A stretch of 64,000 nucleotides of DNA, taken from NCBI RefSeq assembly GCF_900105315.1, contig NZ_LT629766.1:62001-126000 (forward strand), written 5' to 3'. A program made the position numbers and the translations under genes. This DNA is from Brevibacterium siliguriense (lineage in GTDB: Bacteria; Actinomycetota; Actinomycetes; Actinomycetales; Brevibacteriaceae). The notes below the pieces were generated by a model. It saw only the letters and a list, made by a program, of their open reading frames with translations, was not told the origin of the DNA and made no database searches. Of this stretch, positions 26,701 through 33,842 are shown one piece after another; the stretch's first letter is position 1; the number at the start of each line of letters is the position of its first letter.

Positions 26701-26780
26701 CCCCTCCTAATTGCTACCCGACGGCGGCCCAGATACCTGGCGCCAGGTTGCTGGGCCGCCGTCGGGTAGTAGTTAGGGGG
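26701..26780. repeat. Palindromic REP-like repeat, copy A
   Basis: An extended palindrome whose core reads CTACCCGACGGCGGCCCAG on the left and CTGGGCCGCCGTCGGGTAG on the right. It has imperfect inner arms (TACCTGGCGCCAGGTT) and outer CCTAATT/AGTTAGG pairing. It begins directly behind the stop of the minus-strand MFS gene (26782). The size of the stem and the T/A-rich flanks make it a likely bidirectional terminator or mRNA 3'-end stabiliser. Confidence 0.85.
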
Positions 26781-26781
26781 G

Positions 26782-28110
26782 TCACCATGGGCGGGTGATG
26801 GCGCGAGCCACGGCGCCGAGGCAGGCCAAGCAGATGACGGCAAGACCGGCCAGCGACAGGCTGTAGGAGAGCACGGGCAGCAGGGCGGCGAGCACCGTCG
26901 GCAGCAAGAACCCGGAGTAGGCGAGGCAGTAGTAAACCCCGGTGATGCCGGCGAGCTCGTGCGGTGAGGCGATGGCCTGGACGATGATGAGTCCGGAGAC
27001 CACACAGATTCCGTAGGCGACACCGAGCACGATCGCCACGATGAACGCAAGGATCGGGTCCGCCAGAAGTGCGGCCACCGCCCCGAGCCCCATCCCCACG
27101 GTCATCAGCCCGAGTCCGACGACGAGTGCCCGCCCGCCGGTCAGTCGGTTGATCCACGGCACGATATTCTGCACCAACGCACCGGCTCCGAGCGTGACGA
27201 CGGTGAGCACCGTGGCGTACAGGGTCGTCCACTCCCCCAGCTCCCGCTGCACGATCGCCGGCATCACGGCATAGGCGACCCCGGCGGCACCGAACACCCA
27301 GGGCGCCGCCGGCACGATCAGTCGCAGGAACGTCCGATGTGCGACGAGCGGAACGCGCAGACCGAGCCACCAATGCCCGTCTGCCCGTTGGTCGCGCGGC
27401 ATCGATTCCGGCGCGAAGACCACCAGGATCAGGGAGGCGAAGTTGAGCACTCCGTGCACGGCGTAGGGCACGACTTCGGGCACCGGACCCCATTGGGCCA
27501 GGCATCCGGTGACCGCCGCACCCATGGCAAACCCCAAGGTCAGCGTCAGTGAAGGACGCCGGGCACCGGCTGTGATTCCAGCTGTGTGATCGAACGGCGG
27601 GGCCGAGAGTTCTTTGATCCAGCTCGTGCCCACCGACATCGCCACCCCGACGCCGATCCCCGCGAGCACCCGGCCCAGGCAGAGCAGCCAGAACAGATCG
27701 AAACCGAGCCCGAGGCCCAGGCTGCCGACGATTGCGGCGAGCGATCCGGCGATGAGGACCGGTTTGCGACCGTGCCGATCCGACAGCGCCGAGGCGACCA
27801 ACAGTCCCGGAATGAGTCCGCCCACGTACATCCCCAGCAGCAGATTCGCCTGCCAGATGGCGTAGCCGCCGTCCTCCTCATACATATGCACGAGCGGGGT
27901 GAAATGATTGCCTCCCCACGCGAGAAGGAACATTGCCGGAGCCACCCGCAGCCAAGAATGCCGGCGCGGCGCGGAACCGCCTCGACGCCGGGAGGGCGCG
28001 CCATCCGCAACGGACGCGGCGGTCGCGGCGAACCCGGCAGTGGTCGAGTTCGGTGGGACCGCCTCGGCGAGGATGGGGTCAATTGTGTCAGTGGAGGTGT
28101 GGGGTGTCAT
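26782..28110 (-). CDS. MFS transporter, GntR-controlled
   Basis: A 442-residue major facilitator protein with a long charged N-terminus (SRRRGGSAPRRHSW) before the first helix, a helix 2-3 loop ALSDRHGRKPVL and about 12 membrane segments. Its start overlaps the stop of the upstream GntR-type regulator gene by 4 bases, so regulator and transporter are one transcription unit. FCD-type GntR regulators usually sense small carboxylic acids or sugars, so uptake or efflux of such a compound is likely (inference). The palindromic copy A follows at once. Confidence 0.85.
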   Translation of the reverse strand: MTPHTSTDTIDPILAEAVPPNSTTAGFAATAASVADGAPSRRRGGSAPRRHSWLRVAPAMFLLAWGGNHFTPLVHMYEEDGGYAIWQANLLLGMYVGGLIPGLLVASALSDRHGRKPVLIAGSLAAIVGSLGLGLGFDLFWLLCLGRVLAGIGVGVAMSVGTSWIKELSAPPFDHTAGITAGARRPSLTLTLGFAMGAAVTGCLAQWGPVPEVVPYAVHGVLNFASLILVVFAPESMPRDQRADGHWWLGLRVPLVAHRTFLRLIVPAAPWVFGAAGVAYAVMPAIVQRELGEWTTLYATVLTVVTLGAGALVQNIVPWINRLTGGRALVVGLGLMTVGMGLGAVAALLADPILAFIVAIVLGVAYGICVVSGLIIVQAIASPHELAGITGVYYCLAYSGFLLPTVLAALLPVLSYSLSLAGLAVICLACLGAVARAITRPW

Positions 28111-28790
28111 ATTCGCAGATCGTGGTCGTCGGGGAAATGGGAGCGCTCGATGTGGTCGTGGACGAGGCGGGAGAAGCCGGTGACGTCGCCGGACTCGGCG
28201 CGAGAGGTCAGATCTGCGTGTTCGGACAGCAGCGTCTCGAGGGTGTGCGGCGCCTCGATGGCGACCTGGTAGGTCAACCGCGCCAGCCGGGGGCCCATCG
28301 TCGTCAGCAGCTCATCGACGATGCCGTTGTCGCTGCTGCGGATGAGTCGGGCATGGAAAGCGTAGTCGACGCTGGCGAAGCCGAGCGGGTCATCGGATTC
28401 GAGTGCCGCCCTCTGGTGGTCGAGCAGGGCCCGCAAGTCAGCGGCGAGCGCTGTGAGGTCGCCACCGTCAGCCAGAGCTTGGACGGCGTCGATCTCGAAC
28501 ATTGACCGGACGGCCAGCAGGTCGCGGCGCTCCTTGGCCGTCACCGTGGTCACGAGTGCGCCCTTCTTCGGCACGAGTCGGACGAGGCGCCAGCGTTCGA
28601 GCTGGAGCATCGCCTCCCTGGCAGGGGTCCGACTGGCTTTGTGAGCCTCGGCGAGGTCGGCTTCGATGAGGAGTTCGCCGGATTCGTAGCGGCCCTCGAT
28701 GATCTCCCGGGCCGCCCATGCAGCCATCCGGGCAGCGATCGGCGAGGTGTCGGTAGTGCGTTGCCATGGGAGCGTCAGCAGTTCGTTCAC
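28107..28790 (-). CDS. GntR family regulator, FCD (FadR) subgroup
   Basis: The 227-residue protein has an N-terminal winged helix (about 18-85: ARMAAWAAREIIEGRYESGELLIEADLAEAHKASRTPAREAMLQLE) and an all-helical FCD effector domain from about 95. The metal-binding aspartate and histidines appear at VDYAFHARLI and in the later SEHADL and VHDHIE segments. It precedes and overlaps the MFS gene. An inverted repeat just upstream of its start (28806-28829) is a probable autoregulatory operator. Confidence 0.88.
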   Translation of the reverse strand: MNELLTLPWQRTTDTSPIAARMAAWAAREIIEGRYESGELLIEADLAEAHKASRTPAREAMLQLERWRLVRLVPKKGALVTTVTAKERRDLLAVRSMFEIDAVQALADGGDLTALAADLRALLDHQRAALESDDPLGFASVDYAFHARLIRSSDNGIVDELLTTMGPRLARLTYQVAIEAPHTLETLLSEHADLTSRAESGDVTGFSRLVHDHIERSHFPDDHDLRI

Positions 28791-28805
28791 GGCACCACCC
28801 TAACA

Positions 28806-28829
28806 GATGCATACATTGATAGATGCATC
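28806..28829. promoter_or_regulatory. Probable GntR operator
   Basis: GATGCAT (28806-28812) and ATGCATC (28823-28829) are exact inverted arms around a 10-base AT-rich spacer. The site lies 16-39 bases upstream of the GntR start, overlapping where its promoter must be. FCD-type GntR proteins bind short palindromes in this position. Confidence 0.6.
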
Positions 28830-28845
28830 ATATCCTGGCTCAGAA

Positions 28846-28901
28846 CTACTTGACGGCGGCCCAGCAACCTCGCGCGAGGTTGCTGGGCCGCCGTCAGGTA
28901 G
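28846..28901. repeat. Palindromic REP-like repeat, copy B
   Basis: The left arm ends GACGGCGGCCCAGCAACCTCGC and the right arm is its exact reverse complement, with GTCA/TGAC at the base instead of the GTCG/CGAC of copies A, C and D. It ends 4 bases before the stop codon of the minus-strand CNNM gene (28906) and lies upstream of the GntR gene. Likely terminator of the CNNM operon. Confidence 0.88.
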
Positions 28902-28905
28902 TAAT

Positions 28906-29931
28906 TCAGGGTGGGGAGGGCACCTGGCCGGTGGTGAGCAGGTGGGTGAGAACGTCAGTGACGGTGACGACGGAGTGGCGTCCGTCGCCGCGTTCGACGA
29001 GCGCCAGTTGGGTGCCCTCATCCCGCATCGCTTCGAAGGCGCGGACCACGGTCATCGATCGCGGCAAGACAGTGACCGGACGGACCGCCTCGGCGATGGG
29101 AGCATCCTCGGCGAGCCCCAGCACATCCCTGACATGCACCACATGACTCAGCGGGCCGTCAGCCTCGGTGCGCACGAGGATGCGACGATGTCGGTCGCGG
29201 CGCGAGATCTCCCGCACCTCACCCGCGGTCGCTGCCGGGCCGACGGCCGTCGGTTCCCGACGGCCGGCCACGAGCTCGTCAAGACTCAGCCGGGTGAGGT
29301 CGAGGGCTCCGAGCAGAGCCGCCGAGGACTCCTTCTCCAGGGTTCCCGCCTGCGCCGAATGCTGCAGCAGCTGCCGCAGATCCTCCGGCGTGTGCGCCTG
29401 ATCGACCTCGTCGACGGGTTCGACCTTGACCAGGCGCAGGCACGCATTCGCCGCGTTGTTGAGCACGTGCAGCAGCGGGCGGGTGAGGAACATGAAGGCC
29501 CGCATCGGCAGAGCCAGCATGATCGCCGAGCGCTCCGGATGCGCCACCGCCCACGACTTCGGCGCCATCTCACCGACGACGAGGTGGAGGAAAGTGACGA
29601 TGATGAGGGCGAGGACGAAGCCGACGATGTCCGCGATCCACAGCGGCAGGCCCAGTGCCTCGGCGACCGGGGTGATCCAGTGATGGACGGCCGGTTTCGT
29701 GATCGCCCCGAGCGCCAGGGTGCAGGCCGTGATGCCCAGTTGCGACCCCGCCAGCAGCACCGACAGCTCGGTCGAGCTGCGCAGGGCGGCTCGGGCGGAC
29801 CGACTGTCCGCGGCTGCGTCTTCGAGACGGTGCCGTTTGGCGGCGATGAGCGCGAATTCGACGGCGACGAAGAAAGCGCTGAGGCCGATGATGGCGATCG
29901 TGATCGCTGTGATGATCCAGGGATTGCTCAT
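28906..29931 (-). CDS. CNNM/CBS-domain membrane protein (HlyC/CorC family)
   Basis: A 341-residue protein with an N-terminal CNNM membrane domain (about 1-140: four hydrophobic segments, FFVAVEFALIAAKRHRLE and VVGEMAPKSWAV) followed by a pair of CBS motifs (GPLSHVVHVRDVL; AFEAMRDEGTQLALVER). It lacks the C-terminal CorC_HlyC domain that its upstream neighbour has. The family transports or regulates Mg2+ and Co2+. The start overlaps the stop of the upstream paralogue by 4 bases, so the two likely form a heteromer or act together. Confidence 0.87.
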   Translation of the reverse strand: MSNPWIITAITIAIIGLSAFFVAVEFALIAAKRHRLEDAAADSRSARAALRSSTELSVLLAGSQLGITACTLALGAITKPAVHHWITPVAEALGLPLWIADIVGFVLALIIVTFLHLVVGEMAPKSWAVAHPERSAIMLALPMRAFMFLTRPLLHVLNNAANACLRLVKVEPVDEVDQAHTPEDLRQLLQHSAQAGTLEKESSAALLGALDLTRLSLDELVAGRREPTAVGPAATAGEVREISRRDRHRRILVRTEADGPLSHVVHVRDVLGLAEDAPIAEAVRPVTVLPRSMTVVRAFEAMRDEGTQLALVERGDGRHSVVTVTDVLTHLLTTGQVPSPP

Positions 29932-31322
29932 CGTTCCACCTCGATTCCGATCCGCAGCCGCGAGGGCACATGCGTGGCCACCTCGATGACGTCGATGACG
30001 AGATGCTCGGTCTCCAGGGTGTCGTTTCCGCCGAGGTCGGCGGGATCGATCGGCAGCTCGACCGAGACCCGGTCACCGGCCTCGGGGAATCCGCGGAGGT
30101 GTTCGATGACGAGTCCCGACAGGGTCTGCGCCGAGGTGGCCGGCAGTTCGCGCTGAATGACGCGGGCCACCTCGTCGAGGGGAACGATTCCGGGCGCCGT
30201 CCAGGTGCGGTCACCGGTCTCGACGAGTTCTTCGAGGATGTGGTCGTGTTCGTCGGCGATGTCACCGACGAGTTCCTCGCCGAGGTCCTCCATCGTCAGG
30301 ATTCCGGCGAAGCCGCCGTATTCATCGACGACGAAGGCCATCTGCTCCCGGCGCTTCAGCAGCGTCGCCACCGCATCCGGAAGTGGCAGGGATTCCGGCA
30401 CGAAGACCGGGTCACGCAGGAAGGAACGGATCCCGGAGACGGTGTCGGTGGGGCCCGGCGCCGCCTCGGTGACGGTGTCGGCGGGGCTCGGTGCCGCCTC
30501 GGCGAGGACATCGAGGAGGTCGATAGTGCCGATCACCTGATCGTCGACATCGAGGACGGGGTAGCGGGAGTGGCCGCGGCTCATCAAGTCGCGCACCTCG
30601 TCCAGGGGCGTGTCGATGTCGATGACGTCGACGCGTGAGCGCGGCACCATGGCGTGGGCGACGCTCTGCTGTGGGAAGTCGAGGATGCGGTCGAGTATGA
30701 GCGAATCGTCGTCGACGATCTCGCCGCCCTCACGGGATTCGGCGACGATGTGTTTGAGGTCGCGCCGGGTGGCGGAGTGGTCGACGTCGTGGACCGGTTC
30801 GATCCCGAGGACGCGCAGCAGGGCGTTCGAGGCCTTGTCGAAGATCGTGATGAGCCAGCCGAACAGGGCCAGATAGATCGCGGTCGAGCGGGCGAGCCAG
30901 GTGGCGAGCGCCTCGGGGCGGGCGATGGCGAGGTTCTTCGGGAACAGCTCGCCGAAGAGCATCTGGATGAGCGTCGAGACGAGCAGGGCGAGGACGGTGC
31001 CGATGAGGATGCCGGTGCCGGCAGGGATCGGGGTACCGCCGAGTGCCTCGCCGACGGCCGTGCCGATGAGCGGTTCGGCCACGTAGCCGACGAGCAGGCC
31101 GGTGACGGTGATGCCCAGCTGTGCTCCGGAGAGCATGAAGGAGGTGCGGCGGGTGATGAACAGGGCCCGGTCTGCGGCGCGATCACCAGCGGCGGAACGG
31201 GCGGCGAGGCGGGAGCGGTCGACGGCCATGTACGCGAATTCCTGCGCCACGAAGTAGCCGGTGGCCACCGTGATGAGAAGGACGACGAGGAGGCCTGCGA
31301 GCAGCGAGAGCAGCCAGGTCAA
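29928..31322 (-). CDS. CNNM/CBS/CorC-domain membrane protein (HlyC/CorC family)
   Basis: The 464-residue protein has a CNNM membrane domain (about 1-190, with YFVAQEFAYMAVDRSRL and LFGELFPKNLAIARPE), two CBS repeats (about 200-340, including MVPRSRVDVIDIDTPLDEVRDLMSRGHSRYPV) and a CorC_HlyC domain from about 375 (DRTWTAPGIVPLDEV). Such proteins handle Mg2+ efflux or control divalent cation transport. A serine-, alanine-, pro-rich insert (SPADTVTEAAPGPTDTV) lies between the CBS repeats and contains two near-identical iterations. It leads the two-gene operon. Confidence 0.9.
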   Translation of the reverse strand: MTWLLSLLAGLLVVLLITVATGYFVAQEFAYMAVDRSRLAARSAAGDRAADRALFITRRTSFMLSGAQLGITVTGLLVGYVAEPLIGTAVGEALGGTPIPAGTGILIGTVLALLVSTLIQMLFGELFPKNLAIARPEALATWLARSTAIYLALFGWLITIFDKASNALLRVLGIEPVHDVDHSATRRDLKHIVAESREGGEIVDDDSLILDRILDFPQQSVAHAMVPRSRVDVIDIDTPLDEVRDLMSRGHSRYPVLDVDDQVIGTIDLLDVLAEAAPSPADTVTEAAPGPTDTVSGIRSFLRDPVFVPESLPLPDAVATLLKRREQMAFVVDEYGGFAGILTMEDLGEELVGDIADEHDHILEELVETGDRTWTAPGIVPLDEVARVIQRELPATSAQTLSGLVIEHLRGFPEAGDRVSVELPIDPADLGGNDTLETEHLVIDVIEVATHVPSRLRIGIEVER

Positions 31323-31510
31323 CGGCGACCACCTGCCCGCGCGCTCGATGCTCGCAGAGCGTCTGCCCGCGCGCTATTGAATTGTTCTGAGGTGCGAAGT
31401 GTGATGTCCCAGCCGGGACTTCGATAGTCGTCCATGGTCCTTCCGAAAGTGTCTACGTGGGCGGCTGGACACAATTATCCTGGCCCCGGCTGGCAGAACG
31501 CTGAAACTGC

Positions 31511-31555
31511 ACCCCCTGACTATTGCTACCCGACGGCGGCCCAGCAACCTCGCGC
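31511..31555. repeat. Palindromic REP-like repeat, copy C, left half
   Basis: ACCCCCTGACTATTGCTACC, then CGACGGCGGCCCAGCAACCT and CGCGC, end exactly at the left end of the IS element. The matching half lies at 33095-33138. Without the insertion the two halves would form a palindrome directly behind the kdpE stop codon. Confidence 0.85.
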
Positions 31556-31615
31556 TGGAGTGGTCCCCGAAAGTTGGACTGTGATCAACACAAACCAACT
31601 TGAAGGGACTACTCC

Positions 31616-32185
31616 ATGCGCAAGGACTGTCTGATCACCAACGTCCAAGCCCGTGCCGCGATCGAACTGTTCGACCACGGCTACGGATACGCTGCGACAG
31701 CCACGAAGCTCGACGTCCACAAACCCACACTCAAACTCCTCCACGACCGGTGGTTAGTGCGTGGAACAATATCGGTCATGGAACCCCACCAGCCCCGGCG
31801 CATACCAGCAGAGCAGAAGATCGCGACCGCGAAGCGATACCTCGACGGTGAACACAAAGTCGAACTCGCCAAGGAACTCGGCCTGGCATCATCGCGACCG
31901 ATCCTCGACTGGGTCAAGGAATACCGAGACAAGGGCGAGGACGCTTTCACCCCACGCAAAGCATCGGGGAAGGGCAAAACAGCTCGCATGCGCGCGATCG
32001 ATCACGGGCAGGACCCGGATGCCGACCCGGCACCGTCGAAGCCGGATGTGATGGCGAAGAAGACTCGGGTCGAGGACATCAGCCTGGCCGAGTACCGGCA
32101 GTTACAAGACCGGCTGCTGCGGGCGGAAGCGGAGAACGCGTACTTAAAAAAACTGAAGGCCTTGAGGCAGAACGGGCAGCTGTAA
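31616..32185 (+). CDS. IS3-family transposase OrfA
   Basis: A 189-residue DNA-binding protein with two helix-turn-helix segments (ARAAIELFDHGYGYAATATKLDVHKPTL and AKRYLDGEHKVELAKELGL), a basic linker and a C-terminal leucine-zipper-like helix (LAEYRQLQDRLLRAEAENAYLKKL). The two-HTH OrfA of this size is typical of the IS150 subgroup. ATG 31616 has AAGGGA upstream. The end of the frame overlaps OrfB in the -1 frame. Confidence 0.92.
   Translation: MRKDCLITNVQARAAIELFDHGYGYAATATKLDVHKPTLKLLHDRWLVRGTISVMEPHQPRRIPAEQKIATAKRYLDGEHKVELAKELGLASSRPILDWVKEYRDKGEDAFTPRKASGKGKTARMRAIDHGQDPDADPAPSKPDVMAKKTRVEDISLAEYRQLQDRLLRAEAENAYLKKLKALRQNGQL
32146..32152 (+). other. A7 slippery site for programmed -1 frameshifting
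   Basis: Seven A residues occur in the OrfA frame as TTA AAA AAA CTG. Slipping back one base gives AAA AAA ACT GAA and continues uninterrupted into OrfB. This is the standard IS3-family way to make the OrfAB transposase. Confidence 0.85.
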
Positions 32186-33060
32186 AAGCACGCATTGTTG
32201 CCAGTCTCAAGGCGGACTACCCACTGTCACTGCTGCTGAGCATTGCGGGGTTGGCGCGGTCGACGTTTTTCTATCACCAGAAACGCTTCGGTCAGAGACC
32301 TGACCCGTATGTGCAGGTGAGGGCCCGGATCCGGGAGATCTTCACCGACAGCAACGAACGCTACGGGCACCGCAAGATTATGACTGTCTTGGTCAAAGAG
32401 GGCCTGTCGATTGCGAAGAAGACCGTGCTGCGGTTGATGCAGGACATGGGGATCAAGACCAAGGTGCGCCGGAAGCGGTACAACTCCCACCGCGGCACGG
32501 TCGGCCGTGTGGCTGGCAATGTCCTCAACCGGGACTTCACTGCTGAGGAACCGAATGAGAAATGGGTCTCTGACGTCACGGAATTCGCTGTGGCGGATCA
32601 GAAACTGTATCTGTCACCGGTCATTGATCTCTTCGATACCAGTGTGGTGTCGTACTCGATGTCGACGTCACCGAACACGGCGTTGACGAACGAGTCACTG
32701 ATCAGGGCATGCCAGGGGCTTCGGCCGGGTCAGGCACCGTTGGTGCACACGGACCAGGGGTTTCAGTACCAGCACGTGTCGTGGGCGGCGATCTTGGCCG
32801 AGTATGGTGCACGCCCGTCGATGTCGCGGAAGGGAAATTGTTGGGATAACGCGGTCGCGGAGAACTTCTTCGGGCAATTGAAGTCTGAAATGTTCTATCT
32901 GCAGAAGTTCGACACTGTCGAGGACCTCAAGACCGCGATCGATGAGTACATTCACTGGTATAACTTTGAGAGGATCTCGACACGACTTGGCGGTCTTGCT
33001 CCGATGGAGTATCGGACCAAGACCGCCAATGCCACAGAGGCCGTAACCGCTCTATGCTGA
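32152..33060 (+). CDS. IS3-family transposase OrfB (DDE integrase domain), made as OrfAB fusion
   Basis: The frame is -1 to OrfA and has no convincing independent start (first internal candidate TTG at 32251), so it is expected as part of an approximately 481-residue OrfAB. It contains the HTH_21 segment (NERYGHRKIMTVLVKEGLSI) and the rve integrase core. The DDE residues are D in WVSDVTEF, D in VHTDQGFQY and E in CWDNAVAENFFGQLKSE. The C-terminus is the usual IHWYNFERISTRLGGLAPMEY. It is intact. Confidence 0.93.
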   Translation, partial: TEGLEAERAAVKARIVASLKADYPLSLLLSIAGLARSTFFYHQKRFGQRPDPYVQVRARIREIFTDSNERYGHRKIMTVLVKEGLSIAKKTVLRLMQDMGIKTKVRRKRYNSHRGTVGRVAGNVLNRDFTAEEPNEKWVSDVTEFAVADQKLYLSPVIDLFDTSVVSYSMSTSPNTALTNESLIRACQGLRPGQAPLVHTDQGFQYQHVSWAAILAEYGARPSMSRKGNCWDNAVAENFFGQLKSEMFYLQKFDTVEDLKTAIDEYIHWYNFERISTRLGGLAPMEYRTKTANATEAVTALC

Positions 33061-33094
33061 CCCCACAGCAGTCCAACTATTGGGGACCACTCCA

Positions 33095-33138
33095 CGCCAG
33101 GTTGCTGGGCCGCCGTCGGGTAGCAATAGTCAGGGGGT
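33095..33138. repeat. Palindromic REP-like repeat, copy C, right half
   Basis: CGCC, AGGTTGCTGGGCCGCCGTCG and GGTAGCAATAGTCAGGGGGT complete the palindrome begun at 31511. It overlaps the last codons and stop of kdpE (33130-33132). Before insertion it would have ended the kdp operon. Confidence 0.85.
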
Positions 33139-33810
33139 GAAGCGGTAGCCCATGCCCATCTGCGTGTGCAGATACTGTGGTCGGGCGGGGTCGGCCTCGA
33201 GCTTCTGCCGCAGCTGGGACATGTAGACCCGCAGGTAGCCGCGCTCCCCCGCATACTCGGGACCCCACACCTCGGTGAGCAGGGTGGTCGCATCGACGAG
33301 CGCACCCCTGTGCTTGGCGAAGACGCTGAGCATGTTCCATTCGATCGGCGTGAGGTGCACCTCGGCGCCTTCAACGTGAAGGACGTGGGCGGCGAGGTCG
33401 ATGACGACCCGACCGTCACCGGTGGCCACGACACTCGAATCGGCCGCCACGCCTGAGCGCCGCTCGATCGCACGCAGACGGGCCAGCACCTCACCGAGCG
33501 AGAATGGCTTCGTCACGTAGTCATCGGCCCCGGCGTCGAGGGCGGCGATCTTACCGTGCGCGTCGTGGCGGGCCGAGATGACGACGATGGGCACCTGGCT
33601 CCACCGACGCACCTGCATGATGAGTTCGATCCCGTCGATGTCGGGCAGACCGAGGTCGAGGATGATGACGTCGACGGCCGCCTCGGCGAGCGCCTCGTTC
33701 ATCTGTCGCCCGCTGGCGGCGATCGTGACCTCGTGGCCTTTCCCACGCAGTCCCACGCTCACGGCACGAGCGATGTCGGTGTCGTCTTCGACGATGAGCA
33801 CGTGCTTCAT
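33130..33810 (-). CDS. kdpE: Response regulator KdpE
   Basis: The 226-residue OmpR/PhoB-type regulator has a receiver domain (acidic EDD at 8-10, phospho-acceptor aspartate in VIILDLGLPDIDG near 52, lysine in DYVTKPF near 103) and a winged-helix DNA-binding domain from about 130 (LTPIEWNMLSVFAKHRGALV to YLRVYMSQLRQKLE). Phosphorylated by KdpD it activates kdpABC. It lies 32 bases downstream of kdpD. Direct repeats with 11-base spacing upstream of kdpA (41003-41019) are a plausible target. Confidence 0.93.
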   Translation of the reverse strand: MKHVLIVEDDTDIARAVSVGLRGKGHEVTIAASGRQMNEALAEAAVDVIILDLGLPDIDGIELIMQVRRWSQVPIVVISARHDAHGKIAALDAGADDYVTKPFSLGEVLARLRAIERRSGVAADSSVVATGDGRVVIDLAAHVLHVEGAEVHLTPIEWNMLSVFAKHRGALVDATTLLTEVWGPEYAGERGYLRVYMSQLRQKLEADPARPQYLHTQMGMGYRFTP

Positions 33811-33842
33811 GCGGCTCCCTCCCTGCCCGGCATCACTGAACC

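Larger units (their letters stand above)
31556..33094 (+). mobile_element. IS3-family (IS150-like) insertion sequence, complete
   Basis: The element is 1,539 bp. Its ends are near-perfect 26-bp inverted repeats (31556-31581 and 33069-33094; 24 of 26 match) beginning TGGAGTGGTCCCC and ending in CA. CGC is present on both sides (31553-31555 and 33095-33097), a 3-bp target duplication of the size typical for IS3. It encodes OrfA and OrfB with a -1 frameshift site between them. Both frames and both ends are intact, so it looks recent and active. It is inserted at the apex of a chromosomal palindrome. Confidence 0.95.
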
